In this document: piece after piece, positions 57,577 to 64,000 of the stretch
Layout of the letters: each line of letters starts with the position of its first letter
Position numbering within the stretch: position 1 is the stretch's first letter
Assembly (NCBI RefSeq): GCF_014654785.1
Contig: NZ_BNBD01000002.1
Span: 806,001-870,000 of the forward strand
Direction: 5' to 3'
From: Streptomyces mashuensis
Lineage (GTDB): Bacteria; Actinomycetota; Actinomycetes; Streptomycetales; Streptomycetaceae
DNA: 64,000 nucleotides
Notes under the pieces: model-generated
Told to the model about the DNA's origin: nothing
The model's database searches: none
Seen by the model: only the letters and a program-made list of their open reading frames with translations
Program-made: the position numbers and the translations under genes

Positions 57577-59366
57577 GCCCCTGCCCTTCCGATGCCGCTG
57601 TCGCCGCTGCCGCCGTCCCCGTACGGGCCGTGCCCGTGGCCGTGCTCATGGCCGTGCTCGAGCCCGTAGGGATCCTGGGGACCGTGCGGGCCCTGGAGGC
57701 CCTGCCCGTACGGGTCGTTGCCGTACGGGTACGCGTCCGGGCCCTGCCCGTAGGGGGCGTCGCCGTAGGGCGCGTCCCCGTAGGGGGCCGCCTGGTGCGG
57801 GATGAGCGCGGCCTCCGGCTCGGGGTGGCCGTGGCCCTGCGCGCCCTCGGCCTCCTCCTGCGCGGCCGCTTCCGCGGCGGCAATGGCCGCGCGCTCGTCC
57901 ACGACCTGGCGGACGGCGTCGAGGACACCGCGGTAGCCGGAGCAGCGGCAGAGGTTGCCGCAGAGCGCCTGCCGGGTCTCCCGCTCGGTGGGCGCGTGGT
58001 TGCCCTCCAGCAGGTCGTGCACGGTCATGGCCATGCCCGGTACGCAGTAGCCGCACTGCACCGCGCCGCACTGCGCCAGCGCGCGCTGCACGTCGGACGG
58101 CTGCCCGTCGACGGCCAGGCCCTCGACCGTACGGATCTCCGACCCGGCGGTCGTGGCGGCCGGCACCAGGCACGACGCGACCAGACGGCCGTCGACCTGC
58201 ACCGAACAGGCCCCGCACTCGCCCTGCGAGCAGCCGTCCTTGGCACCGGCCAGGCCCAGGCGCTCGCGCAGCACGTACAGCAGCGACTCGCCGATCCAGG
58301 CGCCGGTGACGGGGCGGTCCGTGCCGTTGACGCGCAGGACGTAGGACGCGCAGGGGTGTTCGTTCTGCGTGGGGTGGGGCGGGAGGGGAAGCTCGTGCTC
58401 CTGCTGCGCCGGGTGCTGCTGTTGTGCCTGGTACTCCGGGTGCTCCAGTTGCTCCGGGTGCTCCGCGTGCTCCTGTGCGGCCGGGGACGCTTCCTGCTCC
58501 AGCCCCGTCTCCGGCCCGGTCTCCGGTTCGGGTGCCGGAGCCGGCTGGGCCGGCGGCTGCTCCGAGCGCGGTTCCGGCACCGACGCGACTGCGGGAGCCG
58601 GAGGCGCCGCTTCCACGGCCGGCCCGGGCTCGGGCGCGGCCTCGCCGGCCGTCCCGGCCGTCCCGGCGTCGGCGGGCGTCGTCCACTCGGCGCCCGGCCC
58701 GTCACCCGGGCCACCAGGGACACCGTCGCCCGCACCGGTGACGCCCGACGCCTCGGCCGGCTCCGGCGCGTAGCTCCCGGCAGGGGCGTGCTGCGGGTTC
58801 ACGGCGCCCCGCACCGCGTACTCGCCCGACTCCTCCACCGAGTCGTCGCCCGCGGCCGGAACCGACCACTGGCCCGTCGGGCCGGTGTGGCCGGAAACAG
58901 TCGCGTGCGCCATCGCACCGCCGTCGCCCTGGCCGCCCGCCTCGAAGCTCATGGGCCAGTCGTCGCCCTGGGCACCACCGTGCTCGTACGACGCGTGCGA
59001 AGGGTGCGAGGAGTGCGCGGGGTGGGGGGAGTGCGACGCGTACGCCGCCGTCGACGCCTGGGCCGCCGCCGGCACCGGCTCCTGCACCGGCTGCGGCACG
59101 GGCACCGACTGCTCCGGTTGCACGTGCTGTTGCTGTTGCTGTTGGTGCTGCCACGGCTCGGCGGCCGGCGGCGCGTACCCCGTACCCGGGGCGGCCAGCG
59201 GGCCCCACGCCCCGGACGCGGGCGTGCCGCCGCCGTGCGCCAGCAGCTCGGGCGGCAGCTGGACGAACGTCGTGCCGTCCGCGTCCAGCTCACCACCGCG
59301 CGGAATGGGCTGCCAGCCGCCCTCGGCGGGCGCGTGGGCGGTGTGTCGCAGCTGTTCGTCACTCAC
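57573..59366 (-). CDS. 2Fe-2S subunit of Mo hydroxylase with long disordered extensions
   Basis: A 597-residue protein, compared with ~160-170 normally. Residues ~340-500 are the standard subunit: the plant-type cluster CSQGECGAC, then CGYCVPGM and CGNLCRCSGYRG. The first ~338 residues are Pro/Gln/Glu/His-rich, low-complexity sequence with QHQQQQQQH. The last ~100 carry repeated PYG(D/Q/N) units and an HGHEHGHGHG stretch. The GTG at 59366 follows GGGAGG and overlaps the FAD gene stop. It transfers electrons from the Mo to the FAD subunit. Confidence 0.9.
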   Translation of the reverse strand: MSDEQLRHTAHAPAEGGWQPIPRGGELDADGTTFVQLPPELLAHGGGTPASGAWGPLAAPGTGYAPPAAEPWQHQQQQQQHVQPEQSVPVPQPVQEPVPAAAQASTAAYASHSPHPAHSSHPSHASYEHGGAQGDDWPMSFEAGGQGDGGAMAHATVSGHTGPTGQWSVPAAGDDSVEESGEYAVRGAVNPQHAPAGSYAPEPAEASGVTGAGDGVPGGPGDGPGAEWTTPADAGTAGTAGEAAPEPGPAVEAAPPAPAVASVPEPRSEQPPAQPAPAPEPETGPETGLEQEASPAAQEHAEHPEQLEHPEYQAQQQHPAQQEHELPLPPHPTQNEHPCASYVLRVNGTDRPVTGAWIGESLLYVLRERLGLAGAKDGCSQGECGACSVQVDGRLVASCLVPAATTAGSEIRTVEGLAVDGQPSDVQRALAQCGAVQCGYCVPGMAMTVHDLLEGNHAPTERETRQALCGNLCRCSGYRGVLDAVRQVVDERAAIAAAEAAAQEEAEGAQGHGHPEPEAALIPHQAAPYGDAPYGDAPYGQGPDAYPYGNDPYGQGLQGPHGPQDPYGLEHGHEHGHGHGPYGDGGSGDSGIGRAGA

Positions 59367-60268
59367 GCGAGTGCCCTCCCCAGTGCTCGGCGGGCCAGAG
59401 TCGCCACCGTACGACGGAGATGCAGCACGGCAGGCGGCAGGGTACCCGGCTCGGTGCCGTCGAGGGCGGACTGTGCGGGCGTCGGGTCGGGGATGCAGGC
59501 GGCGGCCACGTAGTCGCCGAAGGCGGCCAGCACGTCCGGCGGGAGCGTGCGCTCGCCGTCCCAGTCGACGACGGACGAGACCCAGCGCTCGGCGTCGAAG
59601 GGGCGCAGCGGCATCGGGGCCACGGCGCCCACGGCGCAGCGCACGCTGCGCCGCGCCGGGTCGAGGACCACGGCGACGGAGGCGACGGCGCGGCTGGGGC
59701 CGGTGCGGGCGGTGGCCTTGAGGAAGGTCTGGGGGGCGTGCAGCAGCGGTACGCGGACGTAGCCGATGAGTTCGCCGGGGCGCAGCATGTCCAGGCCGGC
59801 CAGCAGGCGGCCGATGGGGATCTCGCGGCGCGTGCCGCCGGGCCCGGCGATGACGAGGGAGGCCTCCAGCGCGGCGAGGACGGGCAGGGCGTCGCCTGTG
59901 GGCTGGGCGGAGGCGATGTTGCCGCCGAGGGTGCCGGCGTTGCGGATCTGCGGTGGTCCGGCGGCGCGGGCAGCGGCGGCGAGCGCGGGGATGAGCGCGG
60001 CGAAGTCCGGGCGGCCCATGCGCGCGTGGGTGAGCCCGGCACCCAGCAGGGCGGCGCCGTCCTGGTACTGCCAGCCGCGGATCTCGTTGATGCGGCCGAG
60101 GCCCACGAGGCCCGCCGGGCGCAGGAGGCCCGCGTTGACGGCGGCCATCAGGTCGGTGCCGCCGGCGACGGGCACGGCCGTGGGCATGGCGGACAGCGCC
60201 GCCACGGCTTCGTCGAGCGAGCCCGGCAACGTCACCGTGTGCGCCGCCTGCGGTGCGTGCGTGGTCAA
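59363..60268 (-). CDS. FAD-binding (CoxM/XdhB-type) subunit of Mo hydroxylase
   Basis: A ~301-residue CO-dehydrogenase flavoprotein-family subunit. VPVAGGTDLMAAVNAG and IRNAGTLGGNIASAQPTGD are the FAD-binding motifs. A CO_deh_flav C-terminal domain follows. The TTG at 60268 (LTTHAPQAAHTVTLP) has AAGGGG upstream and starts at the domain boundary; an ATG at 60352 would add 28 residues. It is the first gene of the three-gene operon. The 10-bp-period repeat array lies about 200 bp upstream. Confidence 0.86.
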   Translation of the reverse strand: MTTHAPQAAHTVTLPGSLDEAVAALSAMPTAVPVAGGTDLMAAVNAGLLRPAGLVGLGRINEIRGWQYQDGAALLGAGLTHARMGRPDFAALIPALAAAARAAGPPQIRNAGTLGGNIASAQPTGDALPVLAALEASLVIAGPGGTRREIPIGRLLAGLDMLRPGELIGYVRVPLLHAPQTFLKATARTGPSRAVASVAVVLDPARRSVRCAVGAVAPMPLRPFDAERWVSSVVDWDGERTLPPDVLAAFGDYVAAACIPDPTPAQSALDGTEPGTLPPAVLHLRRTVATLARRALGRALA

Positions 60269-60470
60269 CCCAGCTGCCCCTTCCCCGGTGGTCCCGGCCG
60301 TTCCCGCCGTACGGTACGTGCTGTCGGCCCGGACTTGGCAACTCTGGCACATCTTCCGGCTCCGCCGTCGCGAGGGTCGGCGAACGGCCCACGGGTCCCC
60401 GGGGAGGGGGAACGGCCGGGCCCGGTGTTCCCTTCTGCGAGCTCTGCGACTCTTGAGGTTGAAGTGAACC

Positions 60471-60660
60471 TTGCGCCCCCTGTGGGCGTATTGGCACGAC
60501 TTGACGAGCCTCGCCACACCTTGCTGCATCTTGACGCCTCTTGGTGCGCCTTGACGCCCATTGACGCGCCTTGATGCGCCTTGGCGTCTCTTGATGCCCC
60601 TTGATGTCTCTTGATGCCTCTTGAGGCGCCTTGCTGCAACCTGCTGCGGCTTACGGCTCT
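60471..60660. repeat. 10-bp tandem repeat array, consensus TTGAYGCSYC, up to 19 units
   Basis: Successive 10-base units begin TTG in strict register, e.g. TTGACGCGCC (60561), TTGATGCGCC (60571), TTGATGCCCC (60591) and TTGATGCCTC (60611). Seventeen clear or recognisable units run from 60491 to 60660, with weaker ones from 60471. The array lies between the hexosaminidase gene end and the FAD subunit start. On the minus strand it falls inside an open frame encoding repeated basic/Gln residues, but no start or family supports translation. Confidence 0.9.
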
Positions 60661-60716
60661 TGCGGAGGACCACCGTGCCAGGGCCCCGCAACCGGTTCGG
60701 CGCCTTCGGGCGCGGC

Positions 60717-62453
60717 TCACACGATCGGGGGCGCACCCTCGATCGGGCGTCCGAGCACGCCGGGGCGGCGCTGCCACGGCTGCGGGCCGCCAGGCGGGCG
60801 GTAGTCGACGCCCAGGGCGTCGAGACGCGCGTAATGCGCCGTCATACGGCGTTCGAAGCCGTGCCAGTCGCGTGCCTCCGGCGCGGGCAGGTGCGACCAG
60901 GCCACTTCGGCGAAGGCGGAGAGGCGCGGGAACGCCTGGTAGTCGATGCGCTGCTGGTTCTCCATTACCTCCGTCCAGAGGTTTGCCTGCGTGCCCAGGA
61001 CGTGCGCGGCGGCGTCCTGCCCCGCCAGTGCGGGCGGCACCGGTTCGAACCGGTAGACGTCCTCAAGGGTGCGGACCCAGCCGATGGGCACGGGCTCGTC
61101 GTCGCCCGGCGCCTGCCGGTGGTCGAGGTACACGTGCTGCTCGGGACACATGACGACGTCGTGCCCGGCCCGCGCGGCGGCCACCCCGCCCCCGTAGCCG
61201 CGCCAGGACGAGACGACGGCCCCCTCGGACAGGCCGGTTCCCGCTCCCCGCCGTTCCCCTCCCTGGAGGATCTCGTCCCAGCCGACGAGGCGCCGGCCGC
61301 GGGCGGCCAGCCAGCGGTCGAAGTGGCGCATGAACCACAGCTGCAGGCCGTCCTCGTCCCCGAGCCCCTCCTTGGCGATGAACGCCCGGGCGGTGGGCGA
61401 GGCGCGCCACTGCTCCTTGGGGCACTCGTCGCCGCCGAGGTGGACGAAGGGCGAGGGGAAGATGTCGAGCACCTCGGTGAGCACGTCCTCGTAGAAGGCG
61501 AGGGTGGCGTCGGTGGGGGCGAGCACGTTCGGGCTGATGCCCCAGCGGTCCCACACGCCCAGGGCGGAGGTGTCGACGACGTCGGTGTTGCCCAGCCAGG
61601 GGTACGCGGCGACGGCGGCCTGCGAGTGGCCCGGCAGGTCGATCTCGGGGACGACGGTGACGTGCCGGGCGGCGGCGTACGCGACGATCTCGCGGAGGTC
61701 GTCCTGCGTGTAGAAGCCGCCGTGCGGGCGCTCGTCCCACAGGGACGACGCGCCGTGCCCGTACCGGCTGCGGGCGCGCCAGGCGCCGGTGGCCGTCAGC
61801 TCCGGCCACCGGCGGATCTCCACGCGCCAGCCCTGGTCGTCGGTGAGGTGCAGGTGCAGCACGCCGAGCTTGTGGGCGGCGAGCAGGTCGACGTAGCGCA
61901 GGACGCCGTCCTTGGGCAGGAAGTGGCGTGCGACGTCCAGCAGCACGCCGCGCCACGCGAACCGGGGCGCGTCCTCGACGACGAGCGCCGGCACCGGCCA
62001 CGCGCGCTGCCCGCCGACCGGGGCGCGGCGGAAGGCGTCGGGGCCCAGCAGCTGGCGGAGGGTCTGCGCGCCCCAGAACACACCGGCGGGCCCGCCACCG
62101 GTGATCCGGACGCCGGTGCCGTCGACGACGAGGCGGTAGCCCTCGGGGCCGAGGCCGCGCGTCACGTCCTCGTCGACGGCCAGGAGGAGGCGGCCGGGCG
62201 CGCCGGCAGCACCGGCAGCACCGGCCACACCGGCGGCGTCGCGGAACGGCAGGCCCGTCGCCGCACCCACCGTCGAGCGCAGCCAGTGGGCGACGTGCTC
62301 GGTACCGGGCCGCGCCTCGACGGCCGTACCGGCGTCGAGAACGTACGGCCCGCGGTCCGGCGTACGGGTGAGACGGGTCGGCGCGGGGATCAGGGCGAGG
62401 AGGGGGGTGGAGGCGGGGGCGGGGGCGTACGGGTCGCTGTCCGTCATGGCCAT
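60717..62453 (-). CDS. family 20 beta-N-acetylhexosaminidase
   Basis: A 578-residue GH20 enzyme that removes terminal GlcNAc/GalNAc from glycans or chitin oligomers. An N-terminal GH20b domain (residues ~20-150) precedes the catalytic barrel. FAWRGVLLDVARHF, LHLHLTDDQGWR and the catalytic Asp-Glu in HLGGDECPKEQW are visible. No signal peptide is seen, so it is probably cytoplasmic. ATG 62453 (a second ATG two codons later). No dre site is visible upstream, unlike the nag genes of this window. Confidence 0.95.
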   Translation of the reverse strand: MAMTDSDPYAPAPASTPLLALIPAPTRLTRTPDRGPYVLDAGTAVEARPGTEHVAHWLRSTVGAATGLPFRDAAGVAGAAGAAGAPGRLLLAVDEDVTRGLGPEGYRLVVDGTGVRITGGGPAGVFWGAQTLRQLLGPDAFRRAPVGGQRAWPVPALVVEDAPRFAWRGVLLDVARHFLPKDGVLRYVDLLAAHKLGVLHLHLTDDQGWRVEIRRWPELTATGAWRARSRYGHGASSLWDERPHGGFYTQDDLREIVAYAAARHVTVVPEIDLPGHSQAAVAAYPWLGNTDVVDTSALGVWDRWGISPNVLAPTDATLAFYEDVLTEVLDIFPSPFVHLGGDECPKEQWRASPTARAFIAKEGLGDEDGLQLWFMRHFDRWLAARGRRLVGWDEILQGGERRGAGTGLSEGAVVSSWRGYGGGVAAARAGHDVVMCPEQHVYLDHRQAPGDDEPVPIGWVRTLEDVYRFEPVPPALAGQDAAAHVLGTQANLWTEVMENQQRIDYQAFPRLSAFAEVAWSHLPAPEARDWHGFERRMTAHYARLDALGVDYRPPGGPQPWQRRPGVLGRPIEGAPPIV

Positions 62454-62505
62454 GGGGACATCGTGGCGCCGCGACGGCCCCTACGGGAACGGGTCGGCCG
62501 GCCGA

Positions 62506-62607
62506 CCCGTAAGGGAAGCACCCCCCGTAAGGGAAGCGCCCCCCCGTAAGGGAAGGCGCCCCCGTAAGGGCAGGGCAGCACCCGTAAGGGCAAGCGCCCC
62601 GTACGGG
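62506..62607. repeat. regularly spaced CCCGTAAGGG/CCCGTACGGG array
   Basis: Decamers begin at 62506, 62524, 62543, 62561, 62581 (all CCCGTAAGGG) and 62598 (CCCGTACGGG), at intervals of 17-20 bp. Short, partly conserved spacers (often ending GCGCC or GCACC) separate them. It lies 53 bp upstream of the hexosaminidase start. Confidence 0.9.
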
Positions 62608-62620
62608 ACCCGTAGGAATG

Positions 62621-62667
62621 CCTACGGCCCCCGGTCCCGCGAGGTGCGGGGCCGAGGGCCGTAGGGA
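62621..62667 (-). terminator. long hairpin downstream of the DUF3039 gene
   Basis: CCTACGGCCC-CGGTCCCGC pairs with GCGGG-CCG-GGGCCGTAGG around GAGGT. It probably terminates the DUF3039 transcript. The 62668-62822 stretch beyond holds only repeated CCGGAC motifs and no gene. Confidence 0.65.
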
Positions 62668-62822
62668 CTACCGGACCACCGGACGACCGAAAGGCCGGGC
62701 AGCCGGACAGCCTGGCAGCCGTAAAGCGATGGCAGAGCTACTTCGAGCGGTGGCGCGCCGCGGCTGCCCGGAGGCAGCCGCACGTCCCCTGACGGGGGAC
62801 CGGTGGCCGACGGCCGGCCGGG

Positions 62823-63116
62823 CTACTTGTCGCCCTTGCCGCCCTTGCCACCCTTGTCGTCCCCGCCGGGCGCCATGCCGTCGAAGATCTCCTTGCACAT
62901 CGGGCAGACCGGGTACTTCTTGGGGTCGCGCCCGGGCACCCACACCTTGCCGCACAGGGCGACGACCGGGGAGCCGGAGAGCGCGCTCTCCATGATCTTG
63001 TCCTTCTGGACGTAGTGGGCGTAGCGCTCGTGGTCGCCGTCGCCGTGCGACACCTGCGGCGTCGGCTCTACGAGGGTGCCGGTACCTGCCCCGCGCTCGG
63101 GCTCGAGAGTGCTCAT
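62823..63116 (-). CDS. DUF3039 family small protein
   Basis: A 97-residue protein. HERYAHYVQKDKIMESALSGSPVVALCGKVWVP and KYPVCPMCKEIFDGM carry a Cys...CxxC set that may bind zinc. The C-terminus is a Gly/Lys/Asp tail. ATG 63116 (MSTLEPE). This actinobacterial family is of unknown function and is often near the AlgH/YqgE gene, as here. Confidence 0.88.
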   Translation of the reverse strand: MSTLEPERGAGTGTLVEPTPQVSHGDGDHERYAHYVQKDKIMESALSGSPVVALCGKVWVPGRDPKKYPVCPMCKEIFDGMAPGGDDKGGKGGKGDK

Positions 63117-63146
63117 GGTCCCCAAGGGTACTGGGACGGGGCCGCG

Positions 63147-63743
63147 TCAGTTGAGGCTCGGGTCGTCCGGATAGGTGGCGACCATGGCCAGCTCGTTGCG
63201 CTGACGTCGCAATACGGCGCGCCACAGCCGCTGCGGATCGGGCGACGACACGTCGCCGGGCTCGGACTCGACCACGTACCAGGCGCCGCCGGCCAGCTCC
63301 TCCTCCAGCTGGCCCGGCCCCCAGCCGGAGTAGCCGGCGAAGATCCGCAGCGAGCCCAGGGCCGTGGCCAGGAGCTCGGGCGGCGCCTCCAGGTCGACCA
63401 GGCCGATCGCGCCGTGCACCCGGCGCCAGCCGATGGGGTCGGCGCCCCGGGGGCCGCCCGCGGCGCCGTGCGCGTACCGCTCCCCCGGCACCACCGCCAC
63501 GCCCAGCGCCGAGTCGAGCGAGACCGGGCCGCCCTGGAAGACCACGCCCGGCTCGCCGGCCAGCGCGGCCCAGGACTCGAGGATGTCGCCGACGCCGATG
63601 GGGGTCGGCCGGTTGAGGACCACACCGAGGGAGCCCTGCTCGTCGTGGTCGAGCAGGAGGACCACCGCGCGGTCGAAGTTCGGGTCCGCCAGCGCCGGGG
63701 TGGCGACGAGCAGCCGACCTGTGAGCGAGGACACCTCGGTCAT
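63147..63743 (-). CDS. AlgH/YqgE (UPF0301, DUF179) family protein
   Basis: A 198-residue cytoplasmic protein. LTGRLLVATPALADPNFDRAVVLLLDHDEQGSLGVVLNRPT, VFQGGPVSLDSAL and GYSGWGPGQLEEEL are family hallmarks. ATG 63743 fits the family; the 74-residue longer frame is Pro/Gly/Arg-rich and unlikely. The biochemical function is unknown. It is 30 bp upstream of the DUF3039 gene. No gene is visible from 63744 to the window end. Confidence 0.93.
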   Translation of the reverse strand: MTEVSSLTGRLLVATPALADPNFDRAVVLLLDHDEQGSLGVVLNRPTPIGVGDILESWAALAGEPGVVFQGGPVSLDSALGVAVVPGERYAHGAAGGPRGADPIGWRRVHGAIGLVDLEAPPELLATALGSLRIFAGYSGWGPGQLEEELAGGAWYVVESEPGDVSSPDPQRLWRAVLRRQRNELAMVATYPDDPSLN

Positions 63744-64000
63744 GGCCACATGATCCCGCATTTCGGGGCGGCGCGGGGAGGGGAATCCGGGCCCCGGCCG
63801 AGCGCCGCCGGGGGCGTACGAGCGCAGGGCCCGCGCACGGACCTGCGGGGCTCCCGGCCGGACCCGCGGGCCCCGGTCGGCTGCGGGCAGGCCCGGGCCG
63901 GCCCCGGAATCCCCCCGGCCCCTTTTACCCCCTCCATCCCCTCTGACCCCCTTGGCCCCCGCCACCGATAACCGGTAGCGACCATTCCGTAAGCACAGCG

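Noticed and set aside
59367..60497. N-terminal extension that would make the Fe-S subunit 974 residues
   Set aside because: The extra frame overlaps the FAD subunit in another reading frame. The GTG at 59366 with GGGAGG upstream and a 4-bp overlap is the natural start.
60269..60736. Translation of the decamer array as a repetitive protein N-terminus of the FAD subunit
   Set aside because: The open frame exists, but the 10-bp period cycles through all reading frames, no Shine-Dalgarno was seen, and the FAD domain starts at the TTG at 60268.
62506..62607. CRISPR array
   Set aside because: Repeats are only 10 bp, spacers 7-10 bp and partly alike, and no cas genes are present.

Overview
The window is high-GC actinobacterial chromosome, almost certainly Streptomyces. 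Marker genes that support this are an SsgA-like sporulation protein, a DasR-type GlcNAc PTS locus (nagF/nagE1/nagE2), a cysM-cysO-mec sulfur-carrier operon, actinobacterial clpS-DUF2017 and type VII secretion (T7SS) mycosins. Gene order closely resembles what I remember of the S. coelicolor SCO2890-SCO2950 core region. That comparison is from memory, not from a search.

Layout. 1-10.5 kb: 3' part of an SGNH hydrolase, a DUF1707 protein, an ABC-2 exporter (ATPase plus two permeases), a class A PBP, a guanidinium exporter (sugE/gdx) behind a guanidine-III riboswitch, a stand-alone GroES-like protein, a DUF3618 protein, a Bcp peroxiredoxin, and an orphan sensor kinase coupled to a membrane protein. 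10.6-16.7 kb: tRNA-Leu, rdgB-rph, the GlcNAc PTS genes with three dre-like DasR sites, an MBL-fold hydrolase and a small conserved ORF. 16.8-24.1 kb: cysM-cysO-mec, an amino-acid permease with a symmetric operator-like cluster, clpS-DUF2017, and NAD salvage (pncB, pncA). 24.2-38.4 kb: a secreted M6 protease, a small membrane protein behind a putative iron box, two RDD proteins, ssgG, an FAD oxidase, hppD with a divergent AsnC regulator, an ArsR/quinone-reductase pair, a Lon-like secreted protease, an IclR regulator and a helicase. 38.4-39.6 kb is a repeat-rich non-coding stretch that includes a 212-bp MITE-like element. 39.6-45.2 kb: an MFS pump, a sulfate/sulfite exporter coupled to a cysteine dioxygenase next to a LysR regulator, an atypical alpha/beta hydrolase, and tRNA-Cys.

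45.2-55.2 kb is the accessory highlight. Directly beside tRNA-Cys lies a block with visibly lower GC: a lipoprotein, a DUF1023 alpha/beta hydrolase with a helical N-terminus, and a small helical partner. Two tandem copies of a three-gene T7SS-type cassette follow (small helical protein, WXG/PPE-like protein, mycosin). The second copy is degenerating: its large gene is split and its small gene has lost its normal stop.

55.2-64 kb: a molybdenum hydroxylase operon (FAD, 2Fe-2S and Mo subunits) whose Fe-S subunit carries very long disordered extensions and whose Mo subunit lacks the usual catalytic glutamate. Upstream of it is a striking 10-bp-period tandem repeat of up to 19 units. Then come a GH20 hexosaminidase, a regularly spaced CCCGTAAGGG array, a DUF3039 protein and an AlgH/YqgE-family protein. 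A recurrent decamer family (CCCGTA[A/C/G]GGG and CCCTACGGG) decorates many intergenic gaps in the window.
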